Below, piece after piece: positions 1 to 8,081 of a DNA stretch of 14,602 bases. The stretch lies in the NCBI GenBank assembly GCA_022385805.1, contig MU277845.1, positions 1 through 14,602 of the forward strand. Direction: 5' to 3'. The notes beneath the pieces are model-generated. The model had not been told where the DNA came from and did no database searches. It saw only the letters and a list, made by a program, of their open reading frames with translations. Both the position numbers and the translations under genes were made by a program. Numbering within the stretch: the stretch's first letter is position 1; each line of letters opens with the position of its first letter. The DNA is from Pilatotrama ljubarskyi (taxonomy: Eukaryota; Basidiomycota; Agaricomycetes; Polyporales; Polyporaceae).

Positions 1-46
1 GGAGTCCCGGCAGAGGTCACGTTCCCTGGTGGCACGGGTCGTGACA
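1..46 (+). mobile_element. 3' end of an LTR, cut by the window edge
   Basis: These 46 bases match the last 46 bases of the solo LTR at 5226-5791 at 42 positions, and all four differences are transitions. Both copies end in TGACA preceded by GGCACGGGTC. The match stops at 46, where an open gag frame begins mid-protein. No primer-binding site or gag start follows, so this does not look like the 5' LTR of the gag element. I infer that it is an independent insertion into gag. The left flank needed to confirm a target duplication (TCTCT expected) is outside the window. Confidence 0.75.
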
Positions 47-47
47 T

Positions 48-860
48 CTCTCTACAATCATCTCCTTCGTACGCGGGGAGCGCGTCGAACACTGGAGGCA
101 GGCATTCACCAAGAAGCACTACATCGGCGGCAAGTGGACCTTTGCGACCGTCGACGACTTCTGGAAGGAACTCGACAAGATCTTCGTCGACCCCAACCTC
201 GCGAAGACAGCGCAAGCGTGGCTGGAACACTGCTATATGGGGAACAGGCCCGCAGTGGAGTTCTTTCAAGACTTCAAAGAACTCGTCGACCTCGCCGGCT
301 TCAAGACCACTGACCCGCACGTCCTTGACATCCTGCAACGCAACACCCGCGCGAACATTGTTCAAACCATCTACGCCTCCGGCAATGAGCCGAAGGACTA
401 CGACGAGTGGAAGGTGCGAATCTCTAACGTCGACACCCTTTGGCACAAAGGACAGATCATCATGCGTGGCACCACCTCGACGACAACACACCCACCTTCA
501 CTGACAACCTCGCGCTCGACCTCGACACCATCAGCCTCGACATCTACCACCACCACCGTCACTACTAAGTCGGCGCCCGCACACCAGGACCGACACGACA
601 GCACCGGCATCATCTACGGCGGCCGCAGCCAACCCATGGACCTCGACCGCGCCTGCGTCAAGTGCGGCAAGAAGAAGTCCGAGCCCGGCCCCTGCCAATC
701 TCCCTGGCACGTCCTGAACCGCAACGCGCAGCAACAGCGCATCCGCCGGGCTTGGGAAGAGCCTGATGTGCACGACAACTTCATCAAGGCCATCTGCCTG
801 TTCGCTGCCGAGGATCCCGAGGACTTCGCGGCGCAGGGTTTCGACTTCGGGAGCACGTAA
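48..860 (+). pseudogene. Ty3/gypsy-type Gag, 5'-truncated
   Basis: A single open frame of 270 codons plus TAA, with no start codon of its own. It reads from the LTR junction into a typical retrotransposon Gag helical region. The first 80 residues contain FVRGERVEHWRQAF, WTFATVDDFWKELDKIF and AAWLE-like helices (here TAQAWLEHCY), then EFFQDFKELVDLAGF. A Ser/Thr-rich linker follows around residues 145-180. Near residues 203-221 there is a cysteine motif, C-X2-C-X9-C-X4-H, resembling a widened Gag zinc knuckle. In Ty3 elements Gag forms the virus-like particle and packages the RNA. The N-terminal part is missing, so this copy is not functional. It lies in a different frame from the pol remnants downstream (gag frame 0, pol frame 1). 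Assignment to Gag rests on motif pattern only. Confidence 0.75.
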
Positions 861-945
861 CCGCACCCACGCGCTCCCCGCCCGTTCCCATTTTACCCCT
901 CTCTTATACAACAGCTCCCTCTCGACATCGCAACTGTATCTCTAG

Positions 946-1101
946 CATCCGGACTTCATCCATCTTCACTGCGACCTCCATTTCGACTTCGACTTCCCCC
1001 TCCTCTCTACTTGCGACTCCTTCCCCGGCGATTACGGTGACCTCGACTCGGTTGCCATCGACTCAAACCGAAGAGGCGTCTCCTTGCGAGCGCGGCCGGT
1101 G
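946..1101 (+). pseudogene. Possible N-terminal piece of the same pol frame
   Basis: After a TAG at 943-945 the frame shared with the protease section further on (frame 1) is open and acidic/hydrophobic, with GDYGDLDSVAIDSN near its end. It contains no ATG. If the segment 1102-1953 is treated as an insertion and removed, this piece joins the frame that begins LNSSFDFS at 1954 with no shift. No domain is recognisable here. The assignment is inference from frame continuity and position between gag and protease. Confidence 0.35.
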
Positions 1102-1953
1102 ATGTGCCAAATCTACCCTAAAGCCGTGAGGTTGAGGCCGAGAGCCTTTGTAGGTCGAGGCCTCTGACAAGCTGAGCTGAGGTAGACGGCGGGATCAGGA
1201 GATGTAGTGGTTCGGCCAGGGTGCCCTTGAGGCGAACGTCACGATGCGGCGGTGGATTGGAGCGAACAGAGTTCTTCGCAGGTGTTCGCAAGCTCTTCGC
1301 GGATGTTTGCGACCGTTCGCGAGTCTTCGCGGGTACTCGGTACGCTCTTCGCAGTCTCATCGGGCTCAACGCGGACGAGGAGGGGCTCGGTGATTCTTCG
1401 CAGCTACGCAGTATTCAACAGCAACTCAGTGTAAGACGCGAACAGTGAAGAGGAAGGCAAGATGCTCAATAAGAAACTCGACACGGTGAAGTAGTAAACG
1501 CAAGGGGGACGCGAACGCAAACACAGCTAGGGCTCAGTGAGATCTCTGCTCTCGAGAGGGGGAACGGAATCTGGGTTGCTGCGCTGCGAAGCGCGAGTAT
1601 TTTACATTGGTGCCAAAATGGTGTGCTACGCATGTGACGCCGGACCGGACCTTCGCACTGCCGAGCCGACTGCGAACGCACGGACCTAGCGCCGGGGGCA
1701 TCTTCAGGGCAGGCTGGTGCGAAGGACTTCGCTCCCCCAAACGCCTGGTCATCCACCGGGTTCTGCGCGATGGCTGCACGTCGAGTCCCTCGCGGGACTT
1801 TGCGATCCGTTGCGGAGGCTGCAAAGCTGCGAAGGCCTGCAGATCTGTGCGAAGAACTGCGAACATGCGCGAACATGCACAAAGGGAGCGGCTTTGGTGC
1901 TCCACGGCCTCGTGCACGGAGTGGGGTCGCATCACCGGCGGTCTAAACCGGTG
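1102..1953. mobile_element. Putative insertion of unknown type between CCGGTG repeats
   Basis: This stretch breaks the Ty3/gypsy element between gag and protease. CCGGTG occurs at both edges (1096-1101 and 1948-1953), as a 6-bp target duplication would. Insert plus one duplication copy is 852 bases, a multiple of three, so the flanking pol frame is preserved. No convincing coding sequence lies inside. There is no clear terminal inverted repeat at these exact ends. A 10-bp inverted repeat, GCCGGTGATG at 1095-1104 and its complement at 1930-1939, sits at or close to the boundaries. The insert is dominated by TTCGC/GCGAA words. It could be a non-autonomous element, or simply divergent element sequence. 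Confidence 0.4.
1232..1873. repeat. Cluster of TTCGC / GCGAA words
   Basis: I count 20 exact copies of TTCGC or its complement in about 640 bp, against roughly one or two expected by chance. They are not in a fixed tandem period. Before about position 1430 the forward word dominates (7 TTCGC, 2 GCGAA). After it the complement dominates (9 GCGAA, 2 TTCGC). The two halves are therefore in rough opposite orientation, like a loose fold-back. The words are often extended to TCTTCGCAG or TGCGAA(C/G). Confidence 0.6.
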
Positions 1954-2680
1954 CTTAATTCCTCTTTCGACTTCTCGACTACTACTTGTACTAGTACCAC
2001 CTATTATGACAAAACCTTTGAAAACATTGAAAAATCCTGTCCGAGTGCGGCGGACACCAAAACAAACATATTCAGCATCACACGTGAGGGTCCCCGGTAC
2101 TTCAAGGTGGTTCGCGGATCCGGCGCTAGGCGCCAGTTGGACATCCCGTTGACGGTGGAGAACCCAGAGATGGGGGAGAAGACGGACTTAGTGGGCTTGG
2201 TGGACACTGGTTGCACAGGGTCTTGCATCCATAGAGACTTCATATGACGAGCTAGGCTTACAATGCACGCATTTGAGCAACCCATCGCAGTGTACAACGC
2301 GGACGGCACGCCAAACGCGGGAAGTTCGATTACCCATTATGTCATTCTCTGGATGCGTATCGGAGACCATCGTGAACGCATGCAGTTCCTGGTCACCGAC
2401 TTGGGGAAGGCTGATCTCTTCTTAGGCCATGAGTGGATTAAGCATCACAATCCCTCTATTGACTGGCAGAAGAAGACGATCGAGTTCAACCGATGTCCTT
2501 CCTCCTGTCAACGTGTCCTGGATGAGGGTGAACACCTCTTTAAGCTCAATGTCTCGTCATACTTGAAGTCTCAGCAGGAAAGGCTTAACGCAGTACACAT
2601 ACGGGCCAAGACGTCAATTGCGATGGAGATCGCGATTGAACAGAACCAGGCGAAGGAGAAGCGCACGTTTGAAGAGATCA
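1954..2680 (+). pseudogene. Ty3/gypsy pol: aspartic protease and linker, with in-frame stop
   Basis: This is frame 1 of the pol polyprotein. It contains TREGPRYFKVV, then the retroviral-type aspartic protease active site LVDTGCTGS (DTG codons at 2203-2211), which would process Gag-Pol. A TGA at 2245-2247 interrupts RDFI*RARL; it could be a C-to-T change in a CGA arginine codon. The same frame continues with YNADGTPNAG, FLVTDLGKADLFLGHEW and the conserved HNPSIDW. The linker towards reverse transcriptase follows, ending EKRTFEEI at about 2679. The expected continuation into reverse transcriptase is absent. Sequence pattern identifies this as Ty3/gypsy with high assurance; the copy is dead. Confidence 0.85.
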
Positions 2681-3511
2681 ATGTTTGCGTACTGCAATAG
2701 GAAACATTCCACCACTGGGTTTTTGCCGTTCTTCATGACGCACGGCCATGAAGCATTCACTGGGGTGGAGACAAAGAAGGCCGTGGCCGCCGAGGAAGCT
2801 GAGCAGTTCGCGGCTCGGATGAAGGGAATCCAGAAGCAGGCTGCTACTGCATTACAAGTGGCGAAGGATATGATGAAGCGCAAATTCGATAAGCACCATC
2901 GAGAGGCTGTTGAATACAATGTTGGGGACTGGGTACTATTGGACTCGTTCCACATCTCGAGCGAACGGCTGAACAAGAAGCTAGAAGACAAGTGTTATGG
3001 CCCGTTCCAGATCCAGGCGAAAGTGGGCCAGGGTGCTTACCGACTCAAACTTCCCCACCAGTGGAAGGCCATTCACCCGGTCTTCAACGAGGTCCTCCTA
3101 ACACCCGCTCACCCGCCCGCCTTCCCGAACCAACTGCGCCTCGAGACAACGGCACCAGATGTGATGGACAAGGTGCCGGAACCGGAGGAGATCTTGGACT
3201 CGAAAGTTGTACGCGGCGGCCTGCAGTACCTAGTCAAATGGAAGGATAAGCCGTGTTCTGAAAACACCTGGGAGAAATGCAGTGAGTTAGTCAAAACTCA
3301 CAAGGCTTTGCTCGACACGTTCCACGCCCGCAATCCCACTGCCCCACGGATGCCTACAATCACCATCGCTCCGAGATCGCACCGTGTGTGCCTGGTCGAC
3401 CCAGATACGAGGAACTGGGAATATTGGAGTAGGCGATGGGAAGGTTGGCAGTGGCGATGTCGCAGCAAACTCTGGACACTAGGGCAAGTAACAGACAATG
3501 CGGAATTGTGA
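2681..3511 (+). pseudogene. Ty3/gypsy integrase C-terminus with GPY/F and chromodomain
   Basis: The frame begins at MFAYCNRKHSTTGFLPFF, the conserved stretch after the integrase catalytic core (usually EFAYNNRKHSSTGFSPFF). It continues through the integrase C-terminal domain with NVGDWVLL and the GPY/F motif YGPFQIQAKVGQGAYRLKLP near residues 105-125. A chromodomain lies near residues 169-220 (EEILDSKVVRGGLQYLVKWK, then ENTWE), which marks the chromovirus clade. In that clade it steers integration towards marked chromatin. The frame differs from the preceding protease frame and about 2 kb of pol (reverse transcriptase, RNase H, integrase core) is missing. The tail after the chromodomain (from about residue 225) is Trp/Arg-rich and unfamiliar. 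Stop TGA at 3509-3511. Confidence 0.88.
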
Positions 3512-3524
3512 GGACACGATTCTT

Positions 3525-3535
3525 GAAGGGGGGGG
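3525..3535 (+). other. Polypurine tract of the Ty3/gypsy element
   Basis: An 11-base purine run, GAAGGGGGGGG, ends four bases before a TGTTACG that starts the 3' LTR. Such tracts prime plus-strand DNA synthesis in LTR retrotransposons. The position just after the pol stop and just before the LTR is as expected. Confidence 0.65.
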
Positions 3536-3539
3536 TATT

Positions 3540-3816
3540 TGTTACGATTGAAGCTGCCAGTTCAATCAGAGACTCAATATGTACTAATAGCAATATAAGC
3601 CCCTCTCTAGTCCTACTAGTTTCTGATCACAACCCGGTCTTACGTGGTCTTGTATCTGATACTTACCAGGTCTACTTAGGATTTATTACTTGTCTTGTTA
3701 CAACGCGAATAAAGCTACCCTCGAGCTGGGGATGTCTCCTCAGCTTCGAGCTGGTACTTTCTCCCCCATCCCTCCTCCTGGCGTGATCCCAACACCGCTC
3801 GTATCATGTCTCAACA
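3540..3816 (+). mobile_element. Probable 3' LTR of the chromoviral element
   Basis: It starts with TGTTACGATTG directly after the polypurine tract. The most plausible end is the TCTCAACA at 3809-3816, giving a 277-bp LTR with the usual TG...CA limits. An AATAAA signal lies at 3708-3713, followed by an imperfect stem (CTCGAGCTG against CAGCTTCGAG) that could sit in the R region. The right boundary is uncertain because the 5' LTR is not in the window. An earlier end, near the TTGTTACA at 3702, is possible. Confidence 0.55.
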
Positions 3817-4130
3817 TTAAGTATATCCCTGATTAGCAGAGATAGAAAGCTGAAGATGGGAATATAGTGATGATACAAGTGCAAGTTGACCTAAAAGATA
3901 GATGAAACAAAGCTGAACATGAGTTCACACTGAGGTAAAGAACAAGTATATTGCATCTGTTCATGTGATCTTCAGACAACAACACACAGAATATCGCTGA
4001 GCTATAGATCTTGTGTTGATTTAACAATGGAAAAGAAGGGTACTTGGATGCATCTTGAATACTGGGGACATACAAAATCTAAGTGTACCACTTGCTGTAG
4101 CACTATGCAACAAGTATAATATAGATTATT
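3817..4130. other. AT-rich stretch without a recognised feature
   Basis: No reading frame here resembles a protein. The sequence is AT-rich and similar in composition to the degenerate tandem repeat that follows. Fragments such as AGAAAGCTGAAGATG could be further decayed units, but I cannot align them convincingly. Confidence 0.4.
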
Positions 4131-4434
4131 GGTGCAGTTCTTACCATACAAGCTCACTAATAATACCATTAGATTGCGCTTGAAAGCAGCTTTCTGATGA
4201 TATTTAATCAATCCCATATTGTGTAGAAACAGCCAGTGTGAGGAGCTATGTCTGATGCCAAACAATAGCACCATAATAGCACTCCAAGAATGGTAGATAA
4301 GAAGCTGTTAGTGCAGGCATCACTTTAGCACCACACTTCCACTACCTTGTATTCAGCTTAAGAGTAGCTGTCTTGATACATATCATGCTGTATTTTGTTA
4401 GGCAGCCATTGTAGAATGAGCTCGTTCACATACC
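4131..4434 (+). repeat. Left arm of a degenerate ~165-bp tandem repeat
   Basis: Two units are visible. Their anchors are GCTTGAAAGCAGCTTTC at 4178 and AGCTTAAGAGTAGCTGTC at 4356, about 177 bases apart. Each anchor is followed by a TGATRYATATYA(T)-like stretch and then ATATTGTGTAG or TATTTTGTTAG. The first unit is preceded by AATAATACCATTAGATT, closely matched at 8681-8696 in the right arm. The array is broken at 4435 by the Harbinger element and resumes at 8116. Confidence 0.7.
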
Positions 4435-4437
4435 TTA
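4435..4437. other. Left TTA target-site duplication
   Basis: TTA immediately outside the left terminal inverted repeat, matching TTA at 8113-8115. PIF/Harbinger transposons characteristically duplicate a 3-bp TWA target. Confidence 0.9.
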
Positions 4438-4468
4438 GGCCCCGTTTGGTTGCGCAGAGAAGACAAGG
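4438..4468 (+). repeat. Left terminal inverted repeat (31 bp)
   Basis: Begins GGCCCCGTTTGGTTGCGCAG and ends AGAAGACAAGG. Its complement occurs at 8082-8112 with a single difference (T at position 10 here, C there). Confidence 0.93.
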
Positions 4469-4579
4469 ATTAGAGTAGACGCCGGAGAGGAGTGGAGTAT
4501 GAGTGGGGCCCATTATCTCAGTGTGGAGCAGACAAGGACTATCGGGCATGGTAGATCTCGGAATACCAGCCTCCTGTGA

Positions 4580-4838
4580 CTAGACGAGCAACAGAGCCTT
4601 CCAGCGTCACATGTTTGTATTCACCTTCTCAAGGTCTCGTCGACTGCTCTCGCAGAACAGCAGCACAAACACCAAGTTTGTAAACAATGGGCAAAGCGTG
4701 CCCTCTGTGCCCTCACTGTCTTGGTACTCTCTGCTGGCACGCTGCATATGCTTGGTCCTACGCGAGCCACAGCATATCTCGATCCTGACTGGCTGACTCT
4801 ACCTAGAGGAGCTCGTGCAGGGCAATCAATAATCATTC
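4580..4838 (+). pseudogene. N-terminal coding stretch of the transposase, shifted by one base
   Basis: Frame 2 is open from 4580 to a TGA at 4841-4843. It reads like the N-terminal part of a Harbinger transposase, with TAYLDPDWLTLPRGARAGQS near its end. The main transposase frame upstream of its ATG reads FYDVRRMSQ, a conserved start of the helix-turn-helix region, and has a stop at 4830-4832. The two frames meet at 4836-4839, where one extra base would explain the break. The only in-frame ATG is at 4748, so the true start may lie there or in an upstream exon. Confidence 0.45.
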
Positions 4839-5220
4839 TATGATGTACGCAGAATGTCGCAACCGGTCTTTTGGAACCTCCTTGCTGAGCTCATGCGATA
4901 TGGAGGGCTGCGTGATACGTGCTCTGTAACTGCGGCAGAGAAGCTCACAATGTTTCTGTATCAATCCTGCACCGGCACTACAATACGACCTCTCAAAAAC
5001 CAATGGCAGCATAGTGTGGACACAATCAGTCGGTGGGTCTATAACCAGTTGTATTTATCAGTACAGTAACCTGAGCTTACAATTGTCTATCGCAGTAATT
5101 TTCATCAAGTATTGGATGCTATTGTCTCTGCAGGATTCCACAAGCATCATGTGCGCCTGCCACCCGATGAATGCCCACACAAGATCCGAGAGGATCCGAA
5201 GCTATATCCGTACTTTGAGG

Positions 5221-5225
5221 ATGTA
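5221..5225. other. ATGTA target-site duplication (left copy; right copy 5792-5796)
   Basis: ATGTA sits immediately before TGTTAGG and again immediately after TGACA. Five base pairs is the usual duplication length for Ty3/gypsy integration. Confidence 0.88.
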
Positions 5226-5791
5226 TGTTAGGACGCGTGCTGTAGTCGGCGAGCAGACAGAGTAACGGAGTTCCGGAGTTCCAGACGGAGTCCGGCTACG
5301 ACACAGGGGGTGGGGACTTCGGCGAAGTTATTAACAATGCCCTGAGTGATCTCATCTAGTGTCCCCTATTTACAAGAGGGCACCGACAAGGAGACGGAGG
5401 GGAGACGGAGTTCCGACGGAGTTACGGGAGGAGAGGGAGTGTATTGCAGATAAGTACAGAGGGGGCCGAGGGTAAGCCGGGAAGTAACAAGGTAACAACG
5501 AGGTGTCCAAACTGAGGCAAACACTACTACCAGCTCGGCTATTTATACTAAGTGGCTCCGACAGATAAGGAAGGGTCCTACATCATAGTCATCGGAGTTC
5601 CAGAAACTCCGAGACCTAGTAACGCAAGACAAGGGGAAGGGATAAACTGATAAGAAGAGATATGATGTCAACGAAGAAAAAGCGCGAATACTACTAAGGA
5701 AGGAAAGCATGGACGTCCGAGGAAGTCCTGTCCGGAACTCCTGCCGGAGTTCCGGCGGAGGTCACGCTCCCTGGTGGCACGGGTCATGACA
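5226..5791 (+). mobile_element. Solo LTR inserted in transposase exon 2
   Basis: A 566-bp unit that starts TGTTAGGACGCGTG and ends CACGGGTCATGACA, so its ends are imperfect inverted repeats with TG...CA limits. Identical 5-bp duplications ATGTA flank it (5221-5225 and 5792-5796). There is no internal coding sequence, so it is a solo LTR left by recombination. It contains TATTTATA near 5540 and about seven copies of CGGAGT, mostly as CGGAGTTCC. The orientation is set by the TGTTAGGAC end, shared with the LTR at 10042-10688. The LTR end at 1-46 is another copy. Confidence 0.9.
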
Positions 5792-6760
5792 ATGTACGAA
5801 ACACTGTTGATGGCTCGCTTTATGAGGGTCACTTCAGTGCTGACAAGCATGCACAGTATCGCTCACGTAAAGGTGAGTACTAGCTCTGCTCCCAAATATG
5901 CTGCCTCTTGCTCAGTTCCGTCACCAGGCTTCCTTGCTCAAAATGTGCTTATCTGTGCAACCTTCGATATGCGCTTCTCTTATGTGCTTTTGGGCTGGGA
6001 AGGCAGTGCTGCAGATGGCAGGCTCTGGGATGATGCACGGCACTCGAACCTTCGTATACCGCCTGGCCGCTACTATCTAGCAGATGCTGGATTCCCATCA
6101 TGTGACAGCCTCATGGTACCATATCGGGGCGTGCGATATCACTTGAAAGAATGGGTTCTTGGAGCCCAACGGTACGTATTACCATGTATGCAAGGACTTA
6201 CGGTGAAATCGGGCACTTACAGCAGTGTGTGATTATTGCAGGCCACAGAACTACAAGGAGTTATACAATCTTCGACATGCAACTGCATGGAACATAGCCG
6301 AACGGATTCTGGGAATCTCAAAGTGCAAATTCCCACTTGTAACCCTTTGTCCGGAGTATGATGAGAGGACACAGGCGAAGCTAGTGTGCACGATGGCGGC
6401 ACTCTTCAACTTTGTTCGCTCATCTTCCGATTCCTCCAGGATGTGCGCTGCATACCCAAATCGGAATCATTTTTGCACGGTGGAGGGTATCGAGGTCGAG
6501 GTCAATCTGGACTTGGATGTACCCAACAAGCAGCAGTTGGATGAGATGGAAGGTGTGCTTGGAGGCCACATTTCTCAGGTGGAGAAGGATCGTGCTGATG
6601 CTAGGCATGAGCGCATCGCACAGAAGATGTGGGAGGATTATGTCACGTATGTAGGCTGTCAGCAGTAGAATAGGTGCTCAAATCACACAGCAATTAGAGA
6701 GCGTGCAGCACTTCTCTCAATAGACATATGAGGAACAAATTTACAACATATTTACATAGT

Positions 6761-7767
6761 CTAACGTAACTCTGATAGCTCCTCCTCGAGGAAGCCGGCA
6801 CGCAAAGCATCGTCGTCAGCAAGGGCGAGATATGTGTCCGCAATGGAGGTGTCCTTGCGGAAGCACCGGATGAGCTTGACCTTGCGGCATGGGGTCAACG
6901 CCACTATTGCATCTGCTGCAAGTGCCAAGATTGCATCCTTGCGGTGCTTTGGTGACAGTTCGAGAGAAGGCATATCCGGGGGCTCAGCGAGAGCATCCTT
7001 GATCTCTCCAACTGCCCGGACCAGTTCACTCACGCTGTCAGCAGCAGTGAGCTTGCCGTTGTGCTTGTGTGCCCAGTGGGTGGTAGCAAACGAAGGCGAT
7101 GCCGCCCTCTTGCACTGGGGCATGCGAGGTGAGGGCGGAGGAGAAGCCTGTTGTACGTCAGCTGCCTGCTCCAAGGGCTATCAGAGGCTGATGATGTACA
7201 GACATATCCCTGTCGGTGGCTTCTTCTGGGCTGTCCTTACCGGGACGGAACACCGCTTCCCTTATAGCAGATGTGCCCTCTACGAGAGTCAATATGTCTG
7301 CATACAAGGGGAAGGGTGTCTTGCGCCACTTCTTCGCCCCCGGATGAGCCTTCCTGTCGTCAGCACATCGTGTGTAACAAGAGCACATTGGCTGACATAC
7401 CTCAAGATACCGTTCCCAGACGTCGTCAGGAGCCATCACGAGATGCTCAGATTCATTGCATTTGAAGCCGGACTGGATTTGTAGCTTCTTGACGACAAAG
7501 AACTCCTTGTTGAGCTGGAAGAGAGGTCAGAGGTGTTCTAGACGGAGTAGAAGGGCCACACACTGTCAGAAAGCGATCCTTGCAGCTCTGCACAGTCTTC
7601 ACCCTCCCATCAGAGTCCTCCTCACTCCCCTCCAATGCAGCAGCAGCAGCGACGAAAGCCACACCTTTGAACTCATTTTCAGACTGGTTGCCGAGTGCCG
7701 CCTGAGCTGCGAGTGCCTTGATGAGGATGTGGTCATCTTGAGCACTGTAGTGAGCGCACTGGGCCAT
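6761..7767 (-). CDS. Myb/SANT-like DNA-binding protein of the Harbinger element
   Basis: Four exons read on the - strand: 7767-7564, 7514-7401, 7349-7241 and 7161-6761, giving about 275 residues. Introns are 49, 51 and 79 bp; the first two are needed to join conserved sequence. Exon 1 holds SAQDDHILIKALAAQAALG and VKTVQSCKDRFLT. Exon 2 holds LQIQSGFKCNE and APDDVWERYLE. Exon 3 gives AHPGAKKWRKTPFPLYADIL. This order (acidic D-D-x-L-I, CK-R, SGF, W-YL, HP-A, FP-Y) is the trihelix/Myb_DNA-bind_3 pattern of PIF/Harbinger ORF2 proteins. Such proteins act with the transposase at the transposon ends. The second acceptor (ending GGAAG at 7350) is weak, and the third intron's limits were chosen to keep the frame. 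The C-terminal 130 residues are Pro-rich and then helical and unfamiliar. The ATG at 7767 is the first in frame. Confidence 0.8.
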
Positions 7768-7858
7768 TGCAGATCAGGGTGTCACAAGAAAGCAGAAGTG
7801 AAGAAGAGTCGAATGAAGCAGTTCCAGGGGTGATGCAGACAGTGGTGTAGATTGCACC

Positions 7859-7866
7859 CTTATATA
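7859..7866 (-). promoter_or_regulatory. TATA box for the Myb/SANT-like gene
   Basis: TATATAAG on the - strand, about 92 bases upstream of the ATG at 7767. The location and match fit a core promoter; no other element was recognised. Confidence 0.5.
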
Positions 7867-7928
7867 CAGACATAGCGGAAGAGATGACGATGGCGGAGAC
7901 GCGTCAGAGATGGACCATGGTGCACTGT

Positions 7929-7942
7929 CGACGGTCCCGTCG
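7929..7942. repeat. Subterminal palindrome 1 of the Harbinger element
   Basis: CGACGG-TC-CCGTCG, two perfect 6-bp arms around two bases, about 170 bp inside the right end. Subterminal repeats can be transposase or partner-protein binding sites; no binding is shown here. Confidence 0.5.
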
Positions 7943-7956
7943 TGGCAAGCGTGACT

Positions 7957-7981
7957 TAGGCGCCGAGGGTCACGGCGCCTA
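7957..7981. repeat. Subterminal inverted repeat 2 of the Harbinger element
   Basis: TAGGCGCC at 7957-7964 and GGCGCCTA at 7974-7981 form an 8-bp perfect stem with a 9-base loop. It lies 15 bases from palindrome 1 in the otherwise non-coding right subterminal region. Confidence 0.55.
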
Positions 7982-8081
7982 TGAGCTAACCCGGGCTCCA
8001 ACGTTCCACCCGGTCGGTGCAGAGTAGGGCCTGCGTGGTCTCTCTGTGGTCTGTCTGCAGACTAGCATTTTGGCATGTAAA

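Larger units (their letters stand above)
4854..6668 (+). pseudogene. PIF/Harbinger DDE transposase, interrupted by an LTR
   Basis: This enzyme would cut out and reinsert the element. Predicted exons are 4854-5032, 5096-5225 joined (after removal of the LTR 5226-5791 and one ATGTA) to 5797-5872, then 5928-6171 and 6242-6668. The introns (5033-5095, 5873-5927, 6172-6241) all have GT-AG ends. The coding length is 1056 bases, 351 residues plus TAG, with no stop. An N-terminal helix-turn-helix region (residues 1-75; RMSQPVFWNLL, then HSVDTISR) precedes the DDE_Tnp_4 domain. Putative catalytic residues are D108 (VDGS), D158 (SAADGRLWD), D181 (LADAGFP) and E230 (WNIAERILG), all present. The ATG at 4854 is the first in this frame after a stop, but conserved residues FYDVRR precede it, so the real protein probably starts upstream. 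The C-terminal tail is acidic and ends YVGCQQ. The insertion in exon 2 must inactivate this copy. Confidence 0.9.

Noticed and set aside
29..504. Alternative frames over the gag region (starts at 29 and 142)
   Set aside because: They overlap the gag frame and lack its motifs; their composition is that of out-of-frame translation.
531..911. Long - strand frames opposite gag
   Set aside because: Valine- and alanine-rich shadow of the serine/threonine-rich gag linker, with no motif.
1600..1618. TTTTACATTGGTGCC as a possible LTR end plus primer-binding site
   Set aside because: No LTR precedes it, no gag follows, and the match to a tRNA 3' end could not be established.
1466..2152. Frames of 130-180 codons on both strands within the TTCGC/GCGAA-rich block
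   Set aside because: They arise because GCGAA/TTCGC words contain no stop in these frames. Arg/Ser-rich, no domain, and both strands are equally open.
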